Part shown: in pieces, positions 27,154 through 36,539 of the stretch
Position numbering within the stretch: position 1 is the stretch's first letter
Layout: every line of letters begins with the position of its first letter
Assembly: GCF_009455635.1 (NCBI RefSeq)
Contig: NZ_QPER01000002.1
Coordinates: forward strand, 2,976,001 to 3,040,000
Source: Paraburkholderia agricolaris
GTDB taxonomy: Bacteria; Pseudomonadota; Gammaproteobacteria; Burkholderiales; Burkholderiaceae
Reading direction: 5' to 3'
DNA length: 64,000 nucleotides
Notes under the pieces: generated by a model
Seen by the model: only the letters and a program-made list of their open reading frames with translations
Database searches by the model: none
What the model was told of the DNA's origin: nothing
Position numbers and translations under genes: made by a program

Positions 27154-28065
27154 ATGCAGCGTCAATTTGAAGATGTCCTTCTGGGCAGTATCGAACTGTT
27201 CTGTCTTGCGGCCGAACTCGAGAGTTTTACGCTTGCTGCAACCGCGGCGAGCGTCACGCCGGCTGCCGTCAGCCGCTCGGTCTCCCGCCTCGAAACACGC
27301 CTGAATGTGCGCCTGTTTGTGCGAACCACCCGGCAGATCCGGCTGACGGATGCAGGAAGGCGGTACTTCGAACAATGCCGCCAGGCGTTGAACCTGCTCA
27401 CCGATGCCGAACGCGAAGCAACCGGCCAGCAAACCACCCCGAGCGGCGTGTTGCGCATCAGCATGCCGACACCGTATGGGCACTATCGCGTTCTTCCTCT
27501 GCTAGCGGACTTTCGTGCGCGCTATCCCGACGTCACGGTCGAAGCACACCTCAGCAACCGCAATATCGACTTTGCGGAAGAGGGCTTTGACCTTGCCATC
27601 CGCGGACGTGCACCGAGCGACTCCGGTCTGATCGCGCGAAAGATCGAGGATGCGGAACTGGTGGTCGTCGCCTCGCCGGCTTACCTGCGCCGCGCCGGCA
27701 AACTGGAGACGCCGGAGGATCTGATCCATCACGACTGCATCCAGTACGCGCGGCCGAGTACCGGCCGCAATCTTCTGTGGGTGTTCAACCAGGAGCGCAA
27801 GGAGACGGAGATGACGACGCACGGCGGTTATGGATCGTCGGGCGACGTGCTTTCCGGAGTAACGCTGGCCCGCCACGGAGCGGGCATTTTTCAGACCTAC
27901 CGTTTCATCGTCGACAAAGACATCGCCGCAGGCACGCTCAACGAATTGCTCATCCCTTATGGCGGTTGTTCGCGACCCTTCGTTCTGATCTATCCGCACG
28001 CCCGACATCTGTCGTCGCGGGTGCGGAGCTTTGTCGACTTCCTGATGGAAAGACTGGGATCGTAG
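27154..28065 (+). CDS. LysR-family transcriptional regulator
   Basis: 303 residues from the ATG reading MQRQFEDVLLGSIELF; upstream in-frame starts lack a ribosome site. The winged helix-turn-helix is at about 10-65 (FTLAATAASVTPAAVSRSV). The effector domain belongs to the CrgA/DsdC-like group (FAEEGFDLAIRGRAPSDSGLIAR). It lies downstream of the SDR-tautomerase operon on the same strand, with a terminator between, so it may control that operon. It is convergent with the MFS gene to the right. Confidence 0.88.
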   Translation: MQRQFEDVLLGSIELFCLAAELESFTLAATAASVTPAAVSRSVSRLETRLNVRLFVRTTRQIRLTDAGRRYFEQCRQALNLLTDAEREATGQQTTPSGVLRISMPTPYGHYRVLPLLADFRARYPDVTVEAHLSNRNIDFAEEGFDLAIRGRAPSDSGLIARKIEDAELVVVASPAYLRRAGKLETPEDLIHHDCIQYARPSTGRNLLWVFNQERKETEMTTHGGYGSSGDVLSGVTLARHGAGIFQTYRFIVDKDIAAGTLNELLIPYGGCSRPFVLIYPHARHLSSRVRSFVDFLMERLGS

Positions 28066-28139
28066 TGGGTCAGTCACGCCGCGAACACGCGACGCGCGTT
28101 GTGCGTGACTGACATCGTCCGATTCGGCGCTCGCGCCGG

Positions 28140-29396
28140 CTAACGCATTCGCGCCCATTGAGCGAGACCGGCACAGATCACCAGCAGTGCGCCGGTGACG
28201 AAAAACACCGAGTGCAGTCCAAACAGAACCCCGATCTGGCCGCCGATCACCGGGCCGACCACCTGGCCGCTGAACTGGGCCGATTGCAGATAGCCGAGCA
28301 TCTGGCCGGTTCTGCTTTCGTCGACGGACTGTCTTGCAAGCTTGGCAATGGCAGGCAGCAAGCCCGCGAGCGTCATCCCCATCAACACACGTAAGCCGGC
28401 GAGTTGCCACCACTCGGTCACGAACGCTTGCGGCACCATCACCACACCGGTGAGCACCAGGCAGCCGATGATGACATTCCAGCTGCCGATGCGATCAGCG
28501 AGCGCACCAAGCCGCGCTGCTGTCAGGATGCTGCCCAACGCGGAACACGCCATCACCACGCCGGCAATGCGCGCCAGATGATCCGCATGCACATTCAGGC
28601 TGCCGATATAGACGGTAATGATCGGCTCGATCGACATATTGGCGAGCAGGACCATCATCGCCGTCACCAGGATCGTTGCCACGACCACGTAGTCCGTGCG
28701 GCGAGCCGGTGCGCTGGTCGTATTGATGCCCCGCCCCCTCGCGTCGGTGGCCGGATGAAAATCCTCCTTCACGACGAAGATGGTGAGCAAGGCGGCGACG
28801 GCGATCATCGCGCCGCCGGCGAAGAACGTACCGCGGATTCCAATCCAGCCCGGCAGCAGTCCGCCGATCAATGGTCCAATCAGGTTGCCCGCGAGCGCGC
28901 CAGTGGACAGAATCCCCAACGCCCAGCCGGCCCGCTCGCGCGGCGCCTGCGTGCCGACCATGACAGTGGAAGCCGAAGCGTAACCGCCCACAAGCCCCGC
29001 GATCAAACGCAGCGCGACCAGTTCGTAGACGTTATGCGCCATGCCGATCAGCGACATCACGATCGCCATGCCCACCGCCGCGCGAATCAGCATCGGCTTG
29101 CGGCCGTAACGATCGGCAAGACGCCCCCAGAGCGGCGCGGTCACCGCGGTTCCCAGGAACGTCGCGCCGAAGGCAACCCCGGACCATTGGATAACTGCCG
29201 ACTGGGATTCGACGCCGAGCTGGCGCACGTACAGCGGCAGGAACGGCAACAGCATGCTCAGACTGACTAGCGTGGTGAACGACCCGATCACGCAGACCGC
29301 AAGGTTGCGCCGCCAGTAAGTCTCGTTGCGCTCGGCATAGCCGCGCAAGGCCCCCTGGAAAGGGTTGGATGGGGAATGAGCGACCGCCTGTTCCAT
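28140..29396 (-). CDS. MFS multidrug exporter, MdtG-like
   Basis: 418 residues from MEQAVAHSPS, with GGGAGGC before the ATG. Twelve membrane segments are present, with the MFS motif A WGRLADRYGRKPML in the 2-3 loop and exporter motif C GPLIGGLLPG. Sequence blocks such as LPFLPLYVRQLGV and QAPRERAGWALG resemble E. coli MdtG. It lies downstream of a LysR gene on the same strand, which is the likely regulator. Substrate is unknown. Confidence 0.87.
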   Translation of the reverse strand: MEQAVAHSPSNPFQGALRGYAERNETYWRRNLAVCVIGSFTTLVSLSMLLPFLPLYVRQLGVESQSAVIQWSGVAFGATFLGTAVTAPLWGRLADRYGRKPMLIRAAVGMAIVMSLIGMAHNVYELVALRLIAGLVGGYASASTVMVGTQAPRERAGWALGILSTGALAGNLIGPLIGGLLPGWIGIRGTFFAGGAMIAVAALLTIFVVKEDFHPATDARGRGINTTSAPARRTDYVVVATILVTAMMVLLANMSIEPIITVYIGSLNVHADHLARIAGVVMACSALGSILTAARLGALADRIGSWNVIIGCLVLTGVVMVPQAFVTEWWQLAGLRVLMGMTLAGLLPAIAKLARQSVDESRTGQMLGYLQSAQFSGQVVGPVIGGQIGVLFGLHSVFFVTGALLVICAGLAQWARMR

Positions 29397-29515
29397 AACT
29401 GCCTCCCGAATACGGGCACCTGCTGGATACCCTGCCAATAACGTGAGTCAGTCTAGATTGAATCGAATTACGGGAGAATCGCCGCGATACGGAAGACATT
29501 CTTCCGCAGCGAGAT

Positions 29516-30442
29516 TCAATCCGTGTCGGTAAACTGTTGAAGTTGCTCGAAATGCTGGCGCAGGCGCGGCGCCGCGAAATCAACGAAAGCACGCACTTTG
29601 GGGACCGACAGGCGTCCGTGCGGCGTCAGGAGGTGTACGGGCAGAGGCGAATGCTCGCTATCGCGCAACACGATCTTCAACGAGCCGTTCCTGACCTGTT
29701 CGGCAATGTGATACGAAAACATCCGGGTGACACCGTGGCCGGCGACTGCCGAGGCAATCGCCGCCCGGATCGTGTTGACTGTAAAACGCGGGGTCAACTG
29801 CACGACCTGGGGAATCGCCGAGCGGCCGGCGGCCGGAAAGCTCCAGGAGTCCAGCCCGAAGTGCGTCATCGCGACGATTTGATGATGCGCGAGATCAGCC
29901 GGTTCGTTAATGTCAGGATGAGTGGCCAGGTACTGCGGCGAAGCCGCGACAACGCGCCGGACTTCGCCCACGGGTATCGCGATCAGCGTCGAGTCCGCCA
30001 GATGCGCGATACGCAGCGCCACGTCGATTCCTTCGTCGATCAGGCTGACTGGACGGTCGAGCAGTTGCAGGCGTATCGGCACCGCGGGATGGCGATCGAT
30101 GAAATCGTCGAGGATCGGACGCAGCACGTCCTCACCCGCGGCAACGGGCGCGGTCACCGTGAGCAGCCCTCGTGGCGCCGAGCGCTCGTCTGCTACCAGC
30201 AAGTCGGCTTCCTCGAGATCGGTCAGGATGCGCCGGCAGGCCGACGCATAACGTTCACCCGCCGCACTGAGCCTGATTGTCCGCGTGGTCCGGTGCAGCA
30301 AGGCCGTTCCCGTGTGCTCCTCAAGGAACGCGATGGCGCGGCTCACCGCCGCCGGGGATCGTCCGAGCCGGCGGCCGGCGCCAACCAGGCTGCCTTCGTC
30401 CAGCGTGGCCACGAACACCTTCATTGCGTCGATCCGGTCCAT
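29516..30442 (-). CDS. LysR-family transcriptional regulator
   Basis: 308 residues. The helix-turn-helix is at about 5-60 (GSLVGAGRRLGRSPAAVSRAI), followed by an effector-binding domain with LIDEGIDVALRIAHLADSTL. It precedes the MdtG-like gene on the minus strand, separated by 119 bases, and may drive it. It is divergent from the mug gene to its right, with about 95 bases between them, so a shared promoter region is likely. Confidence 0.88.
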   Translation of the reverse strand: MDRIDAMKVFVATLDEGSLVGAGRRLGRSPAAVSRAIAFLEEHTGTALLHRTTRTIRLSAAGERYASACRRILTDLEEADLLVADERSAPRGLLTVTAPVAAGEDVLRPILDDFIDRHPAVPIRLQLLDRPVSLIDEGIDVALRIAHLADSTLIAIPVGEVRRVVAASPQYLATHPDINEPADLAHHQIVAMTHFGLDSWSFPAAGRSAIPQVVQLTPRFTVNTIRAAIASAVAGHGVTRMFSYHIAEQVRNGSLKIVLRDSEHSPLPVHLLTPHGRLSVPKVRAFVDFAAPRLRQHFEQLQQFTDTD

Positions 30443-30538
30443 ATCTTTAGCGTAGGCCTGTCAATGTCAACCGCACTTCCAAACCGCCGCCGGCACGGTT
30501 ATGCAGCATGAGCGTCGAGTATAAAGACGCTCCCCCGC

Positions 30539-31183
30539 ATGCAATCGGAAGACGGTATCGTTGAGGCGGCCCGTTGTTCTTACTCCGCGGCTCGAATGCA
30601 CTCCATGAAAAGGCTTACCCCATCCGTGACTCACGCCGATTCACTTCAAGGTCTTCCTGATATCCTGGCGCCGGGTTTATCAGTGGTGTTTTGCGGCATC
30701 AATCCGGGCCTCCGCGCGGCGTCGACCGGCCACCACTTTGCCGGCAGAGGCAATCGGTTCTGGCGGACCCTTCATCTGGCCGGTTTTACGCCTGCACAGA
30801 TCGATCCTCAAGACGATCGCACAATCCTGCAGTATGGCTGTGGCCTGACCACCGTGGTGTCGCGTCCGACCGCACGAGCGGACGAACTGTCACAAGGGGA
30901 ATTCAAAGCCGCCGCGATCGAATTCGAGCGGAAGATTGAAGGATATGCGCCGCACTGCGTTGCCTTCCTCGGCAAGATGGCGCTCAGCGCGATGTCGGGC
31001 ACGCGCGACATCGACTGGGGCCCGCAACCGGCACTATTCGGCGGCGCCCGCGTATGGGTGTTGCCCAATCCCAGCGGCCTGAACCGGACATTTAGCCTTG
31101 ACGCGCTGGTGACTGCTTACAGGGAACTCCGTCTGGCCCTCGCGCCGGCTGAAGCAGGTCTGGGCGAGATTCCGCGTCAGTGA
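30539..31183 (+). CDS. mug: G:T/U mismatch-specific DNA glycosylase
   Basis: Up to 214 residues. The catalytic uracil-glycosylase motif is GINPG with the Mug-specific asparagine, and the second motif is NPSGLNR, which inserts into the DNA helix. It removes uracil or ethenocytosine from mismatches in base excision repair. The start is uncertain: ATG codons at 30596 or 30605 would give a length closer to other members, and no clear ribosome site marks any of them. The TATAAA near 30520 could serve as a -10 box for a short leader. Confidence 0.85.
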   Translation: MQSEDGIVEAARCSYSAARMHSMKRLTPSVTHADSLQGLPDILAPGLSVVFCGINPGLRAASTGHHFAGRGNRFWRTLHLAGFTPAQIDPQDDRTILQYGCGLTTVVSRPTARADELSQGEFKAAAIEFERKIEGYAPHCVAFLGKMALSAMSGTRDIDWGPQPALFGGARVWVLPNPSGLNRTFSLDALVTAYRELRLALAPAEAGLGEIPRQ

Positions 31184-31213
31184 GATCTGCTTCGTTTATC
31201 AAACTGAAGATGG

Positions 31214-32506
31214 TCAGTTCTGGAGCGACGCTTTGGCCCGGTCAAAGAATCCGAACAGAAGCGCCGCAATCGTGAACCCCAGTACCACGCTGCAAACGCC
31301 ACTCCATCCGGCCCACGCCCAGGCCGCCCCCGATAGCAACGCACCGAGCGCGCCGCCGATAAAGAAAATACCCACGAAGAGCGCATTCAATCGGCCGCGC
31401 GCCGCCGGGTTGATGAGATTAATCGCGCGCCGTCCGAGCGTTTGATCGGTGATCAGACCCGCGTCGAGCGCTGCCGCGCCGGCAACCAGCAGCGCGAGTG
31501 CGAGACCGGGATGCGTGGTGACCGGGAATCCGCCCCAGCCCGCACCGGCTGCGCCCATGACGAGCACGGCCGCAATCATCAACAGATGCGCGATCAGTTG
31601 TGTGATGCGCTGCGCCCCGCGATCGCCGAGATAACCGGCGAGCGGCGTGACGATCGCCCCGCTCGCACCCGCCAGTGCAAACGCGGCGATGCCGTGCATG
31701 CCGAGCGAGAACGGCGGCTGCGCGAGCAGCAAAGCGATGGCGGTCCAGAACGCGCTGAACGCGCCAAGCCCGAGCGCCGCCAGCGTGGCGCGGCGTTGCA
31801 GGATGGGTTCGGTGCGCAGCAGCGTCCACAGGGAGCGCAGCAACGCCGGATAACGGGCCGTCGCGAGCGGCCGGTGGGTCGGCAACTGCGTATATAGGAC
31901 CACGGCAAGCAGCGCGTCGGCGCACGCCTCGATGCCGAAGAACGCGCGCCAGCCGAACGATCCCGCGATCACACTGGCGAGTGGGCGTGACAGCAGAATC
32001 CCGATCATCAGCCCGCTCATCACGTTGCCGATTGCCCGCCCGCGTCCGTGTTCAGGCGCCATCGACGCTGCCATCGGCACGAGCATCTGAATCACGCTCG
32101 ACGTCGCGCCCGCCAGCGACACCGACAGGAGAAACAGCCAACCCGACCGTGCGAGCGCCGCAATGCCGAGAAACACCGCACAGCACATCAGCGTCCGAAA
32201 AATAAGCTTGCGGTTCTCGAGCAGATCGCACAACGGCACGAGCAGAAGCAAGCCAGCCGCGTAGCCCAACTGCGGCAGCATGGCGATCAGTCCGGCGAGT
32301 TCGGGCGGCAGGTTCAGCGCGCGGCTGACGGGCCCCGTCAATGGTTGCGCCGCCGACAGGTTCACGATGATCACACCGACCGCGGCCGCGAAAAACAGCG
32401 TGAGCGGCGCGGTCAGGCCGGCAGCCGGCGCCGGCGGCGCCGAAGGTACGGTCGTGGCAGGCAAAGGAGGCAAGGGCCGCGCGGACGTCTCGGCGGGTTG
32501 ATTCAT
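31214..32506 (-). CDS. MFS transporter, YgaY/YnfM-like
   Basis: 430 residues starting MNQPAETSARPL with GGAGTGG upstream. Twelve segments, beginning with the line LTLFFAAAVGVIIVNLSAAQP; LLVPLCDLLENRKLIF is an atypical motif A. The family is often annotated as drug or sugar exporters. It is divergent from a LysR gene whose start is 96 bases away, a typical regulator/target pair. Confidence 0.85.
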   Translation of the reverse strand: MNQPAETSARPLPPLPATTVPSAPPAPAAGLTAPLTLFFAAAVGVIIVNLSAAQPLTGPVSRALNLPPELAGLIAMLPQLGYAAGLLLLVPLCDLLENRKLIFRTLMCCAVFLGIAALARSGWLFLLSVSLAGATSSVIQMLVPMAASMAPEHGRGRAIGNVMSGLMIGILLSRPLASVIAGSFGWRAFFGIEACADALLAVVLYTQLPTHRPLATARYPALLRSLWTLLRTEPILQRRATLAALGLGAFSAFWTAIALLLAQPPFSLGMHGIAAFALAGASGAIVTPLAGYLGDRGAQRITQLIAHLLMIAAVLVMGAAGAGWGGFPVTTHPGLALALLVAGAAALDAGLITDQTLGRRAINLINPAARGRLNALFVGIFFIGGALGALLSGAAWAWAGWSGVCSVVLGFTIAALLFGFFDRAKASLQN

Positions 32507-32601
32507 CGTTCCACTCCGGTTGAGGTAGCTCCGGCTTATCGTACGGATGGCGACGTTATGCGACAATTGAAATATGTCGATAATCTTTATGCGAGTTATT
32601 C

Positions 32602-33513
32602 ATGAACACACGTGACTTGCAGGCTTTCGTGGCAGTGGTCGAAAGCGGATCGATGGTGCGGGCGGCAGAGAAGCTGTTTCTCACGCAGCCCGGACTCACG
32701 CGCCGCGTTCAGAATCTGGAGACGATGCTCGGCGCCGAGTTGCTGGACCGGCAGAGCAAACCGCTCAAGCCGACTGCGGCGGGCAATGAGGTCTACGGTC
32801 TGGCGCGCACGGTGCTGCGCGCCGTCGACGACCTGATGGCCGTGGCGTCGCCCGACAGCGAATCGACCGGAGAGTTGAGAATCGGCGTCCCGCCGTTTCT
32901 ATCCGAACTCGCGCTCGAACGGCCCGTCGACCGTTTGCGCAGTGCCTTTCCGAAGCTGACGCTGCGCGTGACGGCCGGCTGGTCGCCGGGCTTGTTGCAG
33001 AACGTGGAGCGTGGCGCCGTGGATGCGGCCGTCGTGTTGTTACCCATCGGCATTCCACTACCCGAAGCGATGACGGCAACGCGGCTCGGCGACAAACGGG
33101 CCATCGTTGTGGCGCCGCGTTCGTTCGGCTTGCCCGACGAACCGACGACACTCGCCGAGCTTTCGCGTCATCCATGGGTGTTGAACCAGGACGGCTGCGG
33201 GATGCGTTCCGCGCTGAGTCGGGCGATGTCGTCGGCCGGCTTGCAGTTCAGCGTCGCGGTCGAGGCGTTTGGGTCCGAGTTGCAACTTTCGCTGGTGGCC
33301 CGGGGCATGGGCATCGGGCTCGCCGTGCCGGAAATGCTGGAGCGCAGCGCCTACCGTGAATCGCTGCAGCGCATCGACGTGACGGACTTCCACAACGTGC
33401 TGAACGTGTGGCTCGTGCACGGCATGCTGCCCGGTCGCCTGGTGCGGCCCGTCGCGTTGATGCGCGACGCGCTTGTGGAGAAAATGGAGAGCGATCTGGA
33501 GCGCAGCGCATAG
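32602..33513 (+). CDS. LysR-family transcriptional regulator
   Basis: 303 residues. The helix-turn-helix is at about 3-60 (AFVAVVESGSMVRAAEKLF, QPGLTRRVQNLE), then a periplasmic-binding-like effector domain. It is divergent from the YgaY-like MFS gene, so that gene is the expected target. The short AT-rich spacer (TGCGACAATTGAAATATGTCGATAA region, 32555-32580) is a plausible binding region containing dyad-like CGAC/GTCG sequence. Confidence 0.88.
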   Translation: MNTRDLQAFVAVVESGSMVRAAEKLFLTQPGLTRRVQNLETMLGAELLDRQSKPLKPTAAGNEVYGLARTVLRAVDDLMAVASPDSESTGELRIGVPPFLSELALERPVDRLRSAFPKLTLRVTAGWSPGLLQNVERGAVDAAVVLLPIGIPLPEAMTATRLGDKRAIVVAPRSFGLPDEPTTLAELSRHPWVLNQDGCGMRSALSRAMSSAGLQFSVAVEAFGSELQLSLVARGMGIGLAVPEMLERSAYRESLQRIDVTDFHNVLNVWLVHGMLPGRLVRPVALMRDALVEKMESDLERSA

Positions 33514-33552
33514 TCGCTCAGCCTCGCTCTGTCCGAGCGGGTCTGCTTCCGT

Positions 33553-33960
33553 TTATCCGGCCGCGCTAACGGAATCAGTTTGAACAGCCAGCAAATCCCG
33601 GCAATGCACGAGCGCATTGCGCACTGACGCGCCACCGGCATAGAACATCAACTGCAGAATGGATTCGATGATCTGCTCGCGAGTCGCGCCTGCTGCCAAG
33701 GCGGCATGAACATGCGCGCGCAACTGGGTGACGGGATGGCCGAGCGTCACGCACGACGCGATGACGACGAGTTCGCGGGTGATCAGGTCGAGCCCCGGGC
33801 GTGCCATTACGCCGCCCAGCGCCCACTCGATCGACATCTCGACAAAGTCCGGGCACAGCCCTTCCATGTCGGCCCTCAACGCCTGTGCGGACCCGGACCC
33901 GTGAAGTTGTTCGAGCAGCGCGGCGCCGCGTTCGCGAAGTGTCGGTTGCGATAGCATCAT
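33553..33960 (-). CDS. Carboxymuconolactone decarboxylase-family protein
   Basis: 135 residues with GAGGGAG before the ATG. The CMD fold is all-helical: DLITRELVVIASCVTLGHPVTQLR-like helix (cut at residues 55-80), then HVHAALAAGATREQIIESI. The AhpD-type CxxC is absent, so it is closer to PcaC-like decarboxylases than peroxidases. It is divergent from a LysR gene with 126 bases between starts, the likely regulatory pair. Substrate unknown. Confidence 0.85.
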   Translation of the reverse strand: MMLSQPTLRERGAALLEQLHGSGSAQALRADMEGLCPDFVEMSIEWALGGVMARPGLDLITRELVVIASCVTLGHPVTQLRAHVHAALAAGATREQIIESILQLMFYAGGASVRNALVHCRDLLAVQTDSVSAAG

Positions 33961-34086
33961 GCATCTCCCTCAATGGTCTGCGATGTCGTACGTGGACAAT
34001 TCCACGTCCCTGTCGAGATTGTTGCCGCGCGGAGGATGCGGAAAAAGACGAGTTCGCTTCGAACATAACCAAAGGACACTTCGCAA

Positions 34087-35010
34087 TTGGACAGACTGGA
34101 AAGCATGGCGATCTTCGTGCGGGTCGTGGAGCGAGGCAGTTTCGCGGCCGCCGCGGAGGAGTTCCGGCTGACGGGGACCATGGTCGGGCATCACATCCGT
34201 GCGCTCGAAACGCTGCTCGGCGGCCGCCTGTTGAATCGCACCACGCGCCGGCAAAGTCTCACTGAACTCGGGCAGCACTATTACGAGCGATGCCGCCGCA
34301 TTCTCGCCGACGTAGCCGACGCCGAGGCGATCGGCGCCGAACTGCATGGGGAAGCGCGCGGCCGGCTGCGCGTGCTCACGCCCGTTTCGTTCGGTGTGCA
34401 TGCGCTTGCTCCGGCCTGCGTCGACTATCGTGCGGCGCATCCGGATGTCGCGATCGATCTTGTGGTCAGCGACCAGAGCATCGATTTCGTTGACGAAGGG
34501 TTTGACGTGGCGGTGCGTATCGGCGAGCTCGCGAATTCGTCTATGGTCGCGCGTGCGTTGCGCCCGTATCGATCGGTGGTCTGTGCGTCGCCGGGCTATC
34601 TCGAACGGCATGGCGTGCCAGTGGCGCCTAACGATCTCACGCAACATAGTTGCCTCGGATTTGCGCATCCGGTAGCGGGCCGCAACTGGCGGCTGCAGGG
34701 ACCCGAAGGCGAGGTCGTTGTGCCGGTGTCGCTTAGCCTCACCGCGAACAATGGCGAAGCACTGCGAATGGCCGCGCTCAGCGGGCTCGGCATCATCATG
34801 CAGCCCGAGATCCTGCTTGACGATGACCTCCGCGCCGGCCGGCTGGTGCCGCTGTTGCCCGACTACACGCCGCACGCACGGCCGATGCATGTGCTGATGG
34901 CGGCGGACCGCAAACCGCCGCCGAAGATTCGCACGTTCGTGGACTTCATTGTGGAGCGGTTTGGCGGGTGTGCTCCGTTGGCGAGGAAGCGGCGAAGCGC
35001 GGGGGTTTAG
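34087..35010 (+). CDS. LysR-family transcriptional regulator, TTG start
   Basis: 307 residues reading MDRLESMAIFVRVVERGS from TTG with AAGGAC upstream; the next in-frame ATG would remove part of the first helix. The DNA-binding part is at about 5-60 and the effector domain contains IDFVDEGFDVAVRIGELANSSMVAR, typical of the CrgA-like group. It is divergent from the carboxymuconolactone decarboxylase-like gene. It is the last conserved-looking gene before the IS66-bracketed island. Confidence 0.87.
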   Translation: MDRLESMAIFVRVVERGSFAAAAEEFRLTGTMVGHHIRALETLLGGRLLNRTTRRQSLTELGQHYYERCRRILADVADAEAIGAELHGEARGRLRVLTPVSFGVHALAPACVDYRAAHPDVAIDLVVSDQSIDFVDEGFDVAVRIGELANSSMVARALRPYRSVVCASPGYLERHGVPVAPNDLTQHSCLGFAHPVAGRNWRLQGPEGEVVVPVSLSLTANNGEALRMAALSGLGIIMQPEILLDDDLRAGRLVPLLPDYTPHARPMHVLMAADRKPPPKIRTFVDFIVERFGGCAPLARKRRSAGV

Positions 35011-35057
35011 ATCGATCGGGGCGCGCACAGTGATCTTTTTCTTCGGTCGTCCGGACC

Positions 35058-35147
35058 CGAGTGTGGCTGGCCGCGGCAGTCACCGACATGCGGGCCGGAT
35101 TCAGCAGTCTCGCCGCCAAGGAACAGCTGGACGAAGGCGGCAAATAG
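35058..35147 (+). pseudogene. IS66-family TnpB remnant (N-terminal part)
   Basis: The plus-strand reading RVWLAAAVTDMRAGFSSLAA matches the start of IS66 TnpB (usually VW.A.GVTDMR.GF..LAA, with dots for variable positions). It lacks a start codon context and ends at TAG after 29 residues. It is the left-hand trace of an IS66 element at the edge of the island. Confidence 0.65.
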
Positions 35148-35301
35148 ATTACGGAAACGACTCGGGAACGCGCCTGCGAAATGATTTCGTCGAAGGTGCC
35201 CGCGTACGGAAACGGGCGAAATCCTCATCGACCCGGTCTGGCCGGTTGTCACGCCTTTTGGGCCGGTTTCCTCACGCACTCTCCATGGACAAACTACGAC
35301 T

Positions 35302-35991
35302 ATGAGCACCCCTCAGGAAGACTTCCAGCGTGATCCGTACGATTTTCTTTCGAATAACGTGGTTTATCCGAACATAAACGTGCTTCGCCAGGAATATCTG
35401 CTTCCAGATGTCGGCGGGGAAGCTTTCGTTATCAGGCCAGCGCCTGTCATTCCCGTCACCGTGAAAAAAGTGCCTAACGCGAATTCAACGACAGGCGACG
35501 TCTTCGCGCTAGTCAGAGCTGGTGACAAAGCCCCATTCCCCCTGCGCGCGTACTACTTGCCCTATATGCAAAATAAAACTTGCGGCGGCGTTCTGCACAA
35601 GAGCGCCGAGTGGATGTTTACCGCTGCAATGGACGGCTGCACGTTCGGCGCCGGCTCCGTCACTGCGGACGGCGTGTGCCTCGCCGTGCATGCCAATGCG
35701 GCAAGCGCCGGCCAAGGCGGCCGCGACGAACAGCGCAGACAGCAAGACGAACAGATCGCGACCACTTTCTCGACACTTGGAAGTTCGAAAACGATGAGCA
35801 TCGCACCGTCGAACTACATGTCCGACGGTGGTGGCGGCTCGGCTCCAGCCAAGATATCCGCGACCACGTTCGGCAAACGTTCCGGCGACAAGTGGGAGTT
35901 TTTCGTGTTGAGATTTACCAGTAAAAAAGCCGGCGATAATCAGTTCGCGCGGGACTACCTGCATAAAGGCATAATCGGCGCGACCAGCTGA
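35302..35991 (+). CDS. Candidate BLF1/CNF-like papain-fold glutamine deamidase
   Basis: 229 residues, no signal peptide or membrane segment. A short motif set resembles Burkholderia lethal factor 1 and the CNF1 catalytic domain. AYYLPYMQ (residues 83-90) matches the LPW..Q strand of BLF1. SAEWMFTAAMDGC ends in C113, where BLF1 and CNF1 have a conserved SGC, and a histidine follows at H130 in LAVHANA. The Cys-His spacing is 17, against 12 in BLF1 and 15 in CNF1. The known relatives deamidate host proteins (eIF4A or Rho GTPases). Overall similarity is low and the target is unknown. It lies alone between IS66 fragments, with a weak ribosome site. An unrelated fold remains possible. Confidence 0.45.
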   Translation: MSTPQEDFQRDPYDFLSNNVVYPNINVLRQEYLLPDVGGEAFVIRPAPVIPVTVKKVPNANSTTGDVFALVRAGDKAPFPLRAYYLPYMQNKTCGGVLHKSAEWMFTAAMDGCTFGAGSVTADGVCLAVHANAASAGQGGRDEQRRQQDEQIATTFSTLGSSKTMSIAPSNYMSDGGGGSAPAKISATTFGKRSGDKWEFFVLRFTSKKAGDNQFARDYLHKGIIGATS

Positions 35992-36080
35992 ACGGGAAAT
36001 ATCGATCTGTCACCCTCGGCGGCTGCGGCCGGGGGCACCCGGCCGCAGCCTGTCGATCGTTGAGAGTTTGCGGCTTGTAA

Positions 36081-36374
36081 TCAGGTCGCGAAGCCCCACC
36101 CTTTCCGGTACAGCAAGCCGGATTCGGTGTTGTCCTTGAAGTACTTTTCGTCCGTGCCGGGCGTCCAAACGTACCCGGTCTTCGTGCTATTTGGAACACC
36201 AATCCGTTTGCCATGGTCGGTCCACTTTTTCATCTTGTCGCCAAAGGCGGTAAAGAACTCGGCCGGTGGTTCGTCGTATCGCTTGTTATCCGACTTCTTG
36301 CCCGAATGCTCAGGGCCGTCGAAAAAAGCCCGAACCCATTTGTTCATGACGGTGGCGTTGCCCTTGGTGTACAT
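36081..36374 (-). CDS. Small basic protein, function unknown
   Basis: 97 residues with a strong GGGAGG ribosome site before the ATG. It is rich in lysine and aromatic residues (NKWVRAFFDGPEHSGKKSDN, FGDKMKKWTDHGKR, GYVWTPGTDEKYF). There is no signal or membrane segment. It converges on the candidate deamidase gene, 89 bases apart, and both lie between IS66 fragments. An immunity or accessory role for the neighbour would be speculation, since the genes are on opposite strands. I do not recognise the family. Confidence 0.55.
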   Translation of the reverse strand: MYTKGNATVMNKWVRAFFDGPEHSGKKSDNKRYDEPPAEFFTAFGDKMKKWTDHGKRIGVPNSTKTGYVWTPGTDEKYFKDNTESGLLYRKGWGFAT

Positions 36375-36539
36375 GAAACCTCCCGTTTGTCACTCGTTCG
36401 CGGAGAGCCCCCGTCAGAGCCTGCTGGCGAGCCCGGCTTCGTCCTCCCGCCAGGTTACGAGGCAATCGTTTCCCAAGCGTTTCCTACGGTGTGCCGCAAG
36501 CGTGACACCAGCGGCGTCCTGATTGGAGATTGCGATTCT

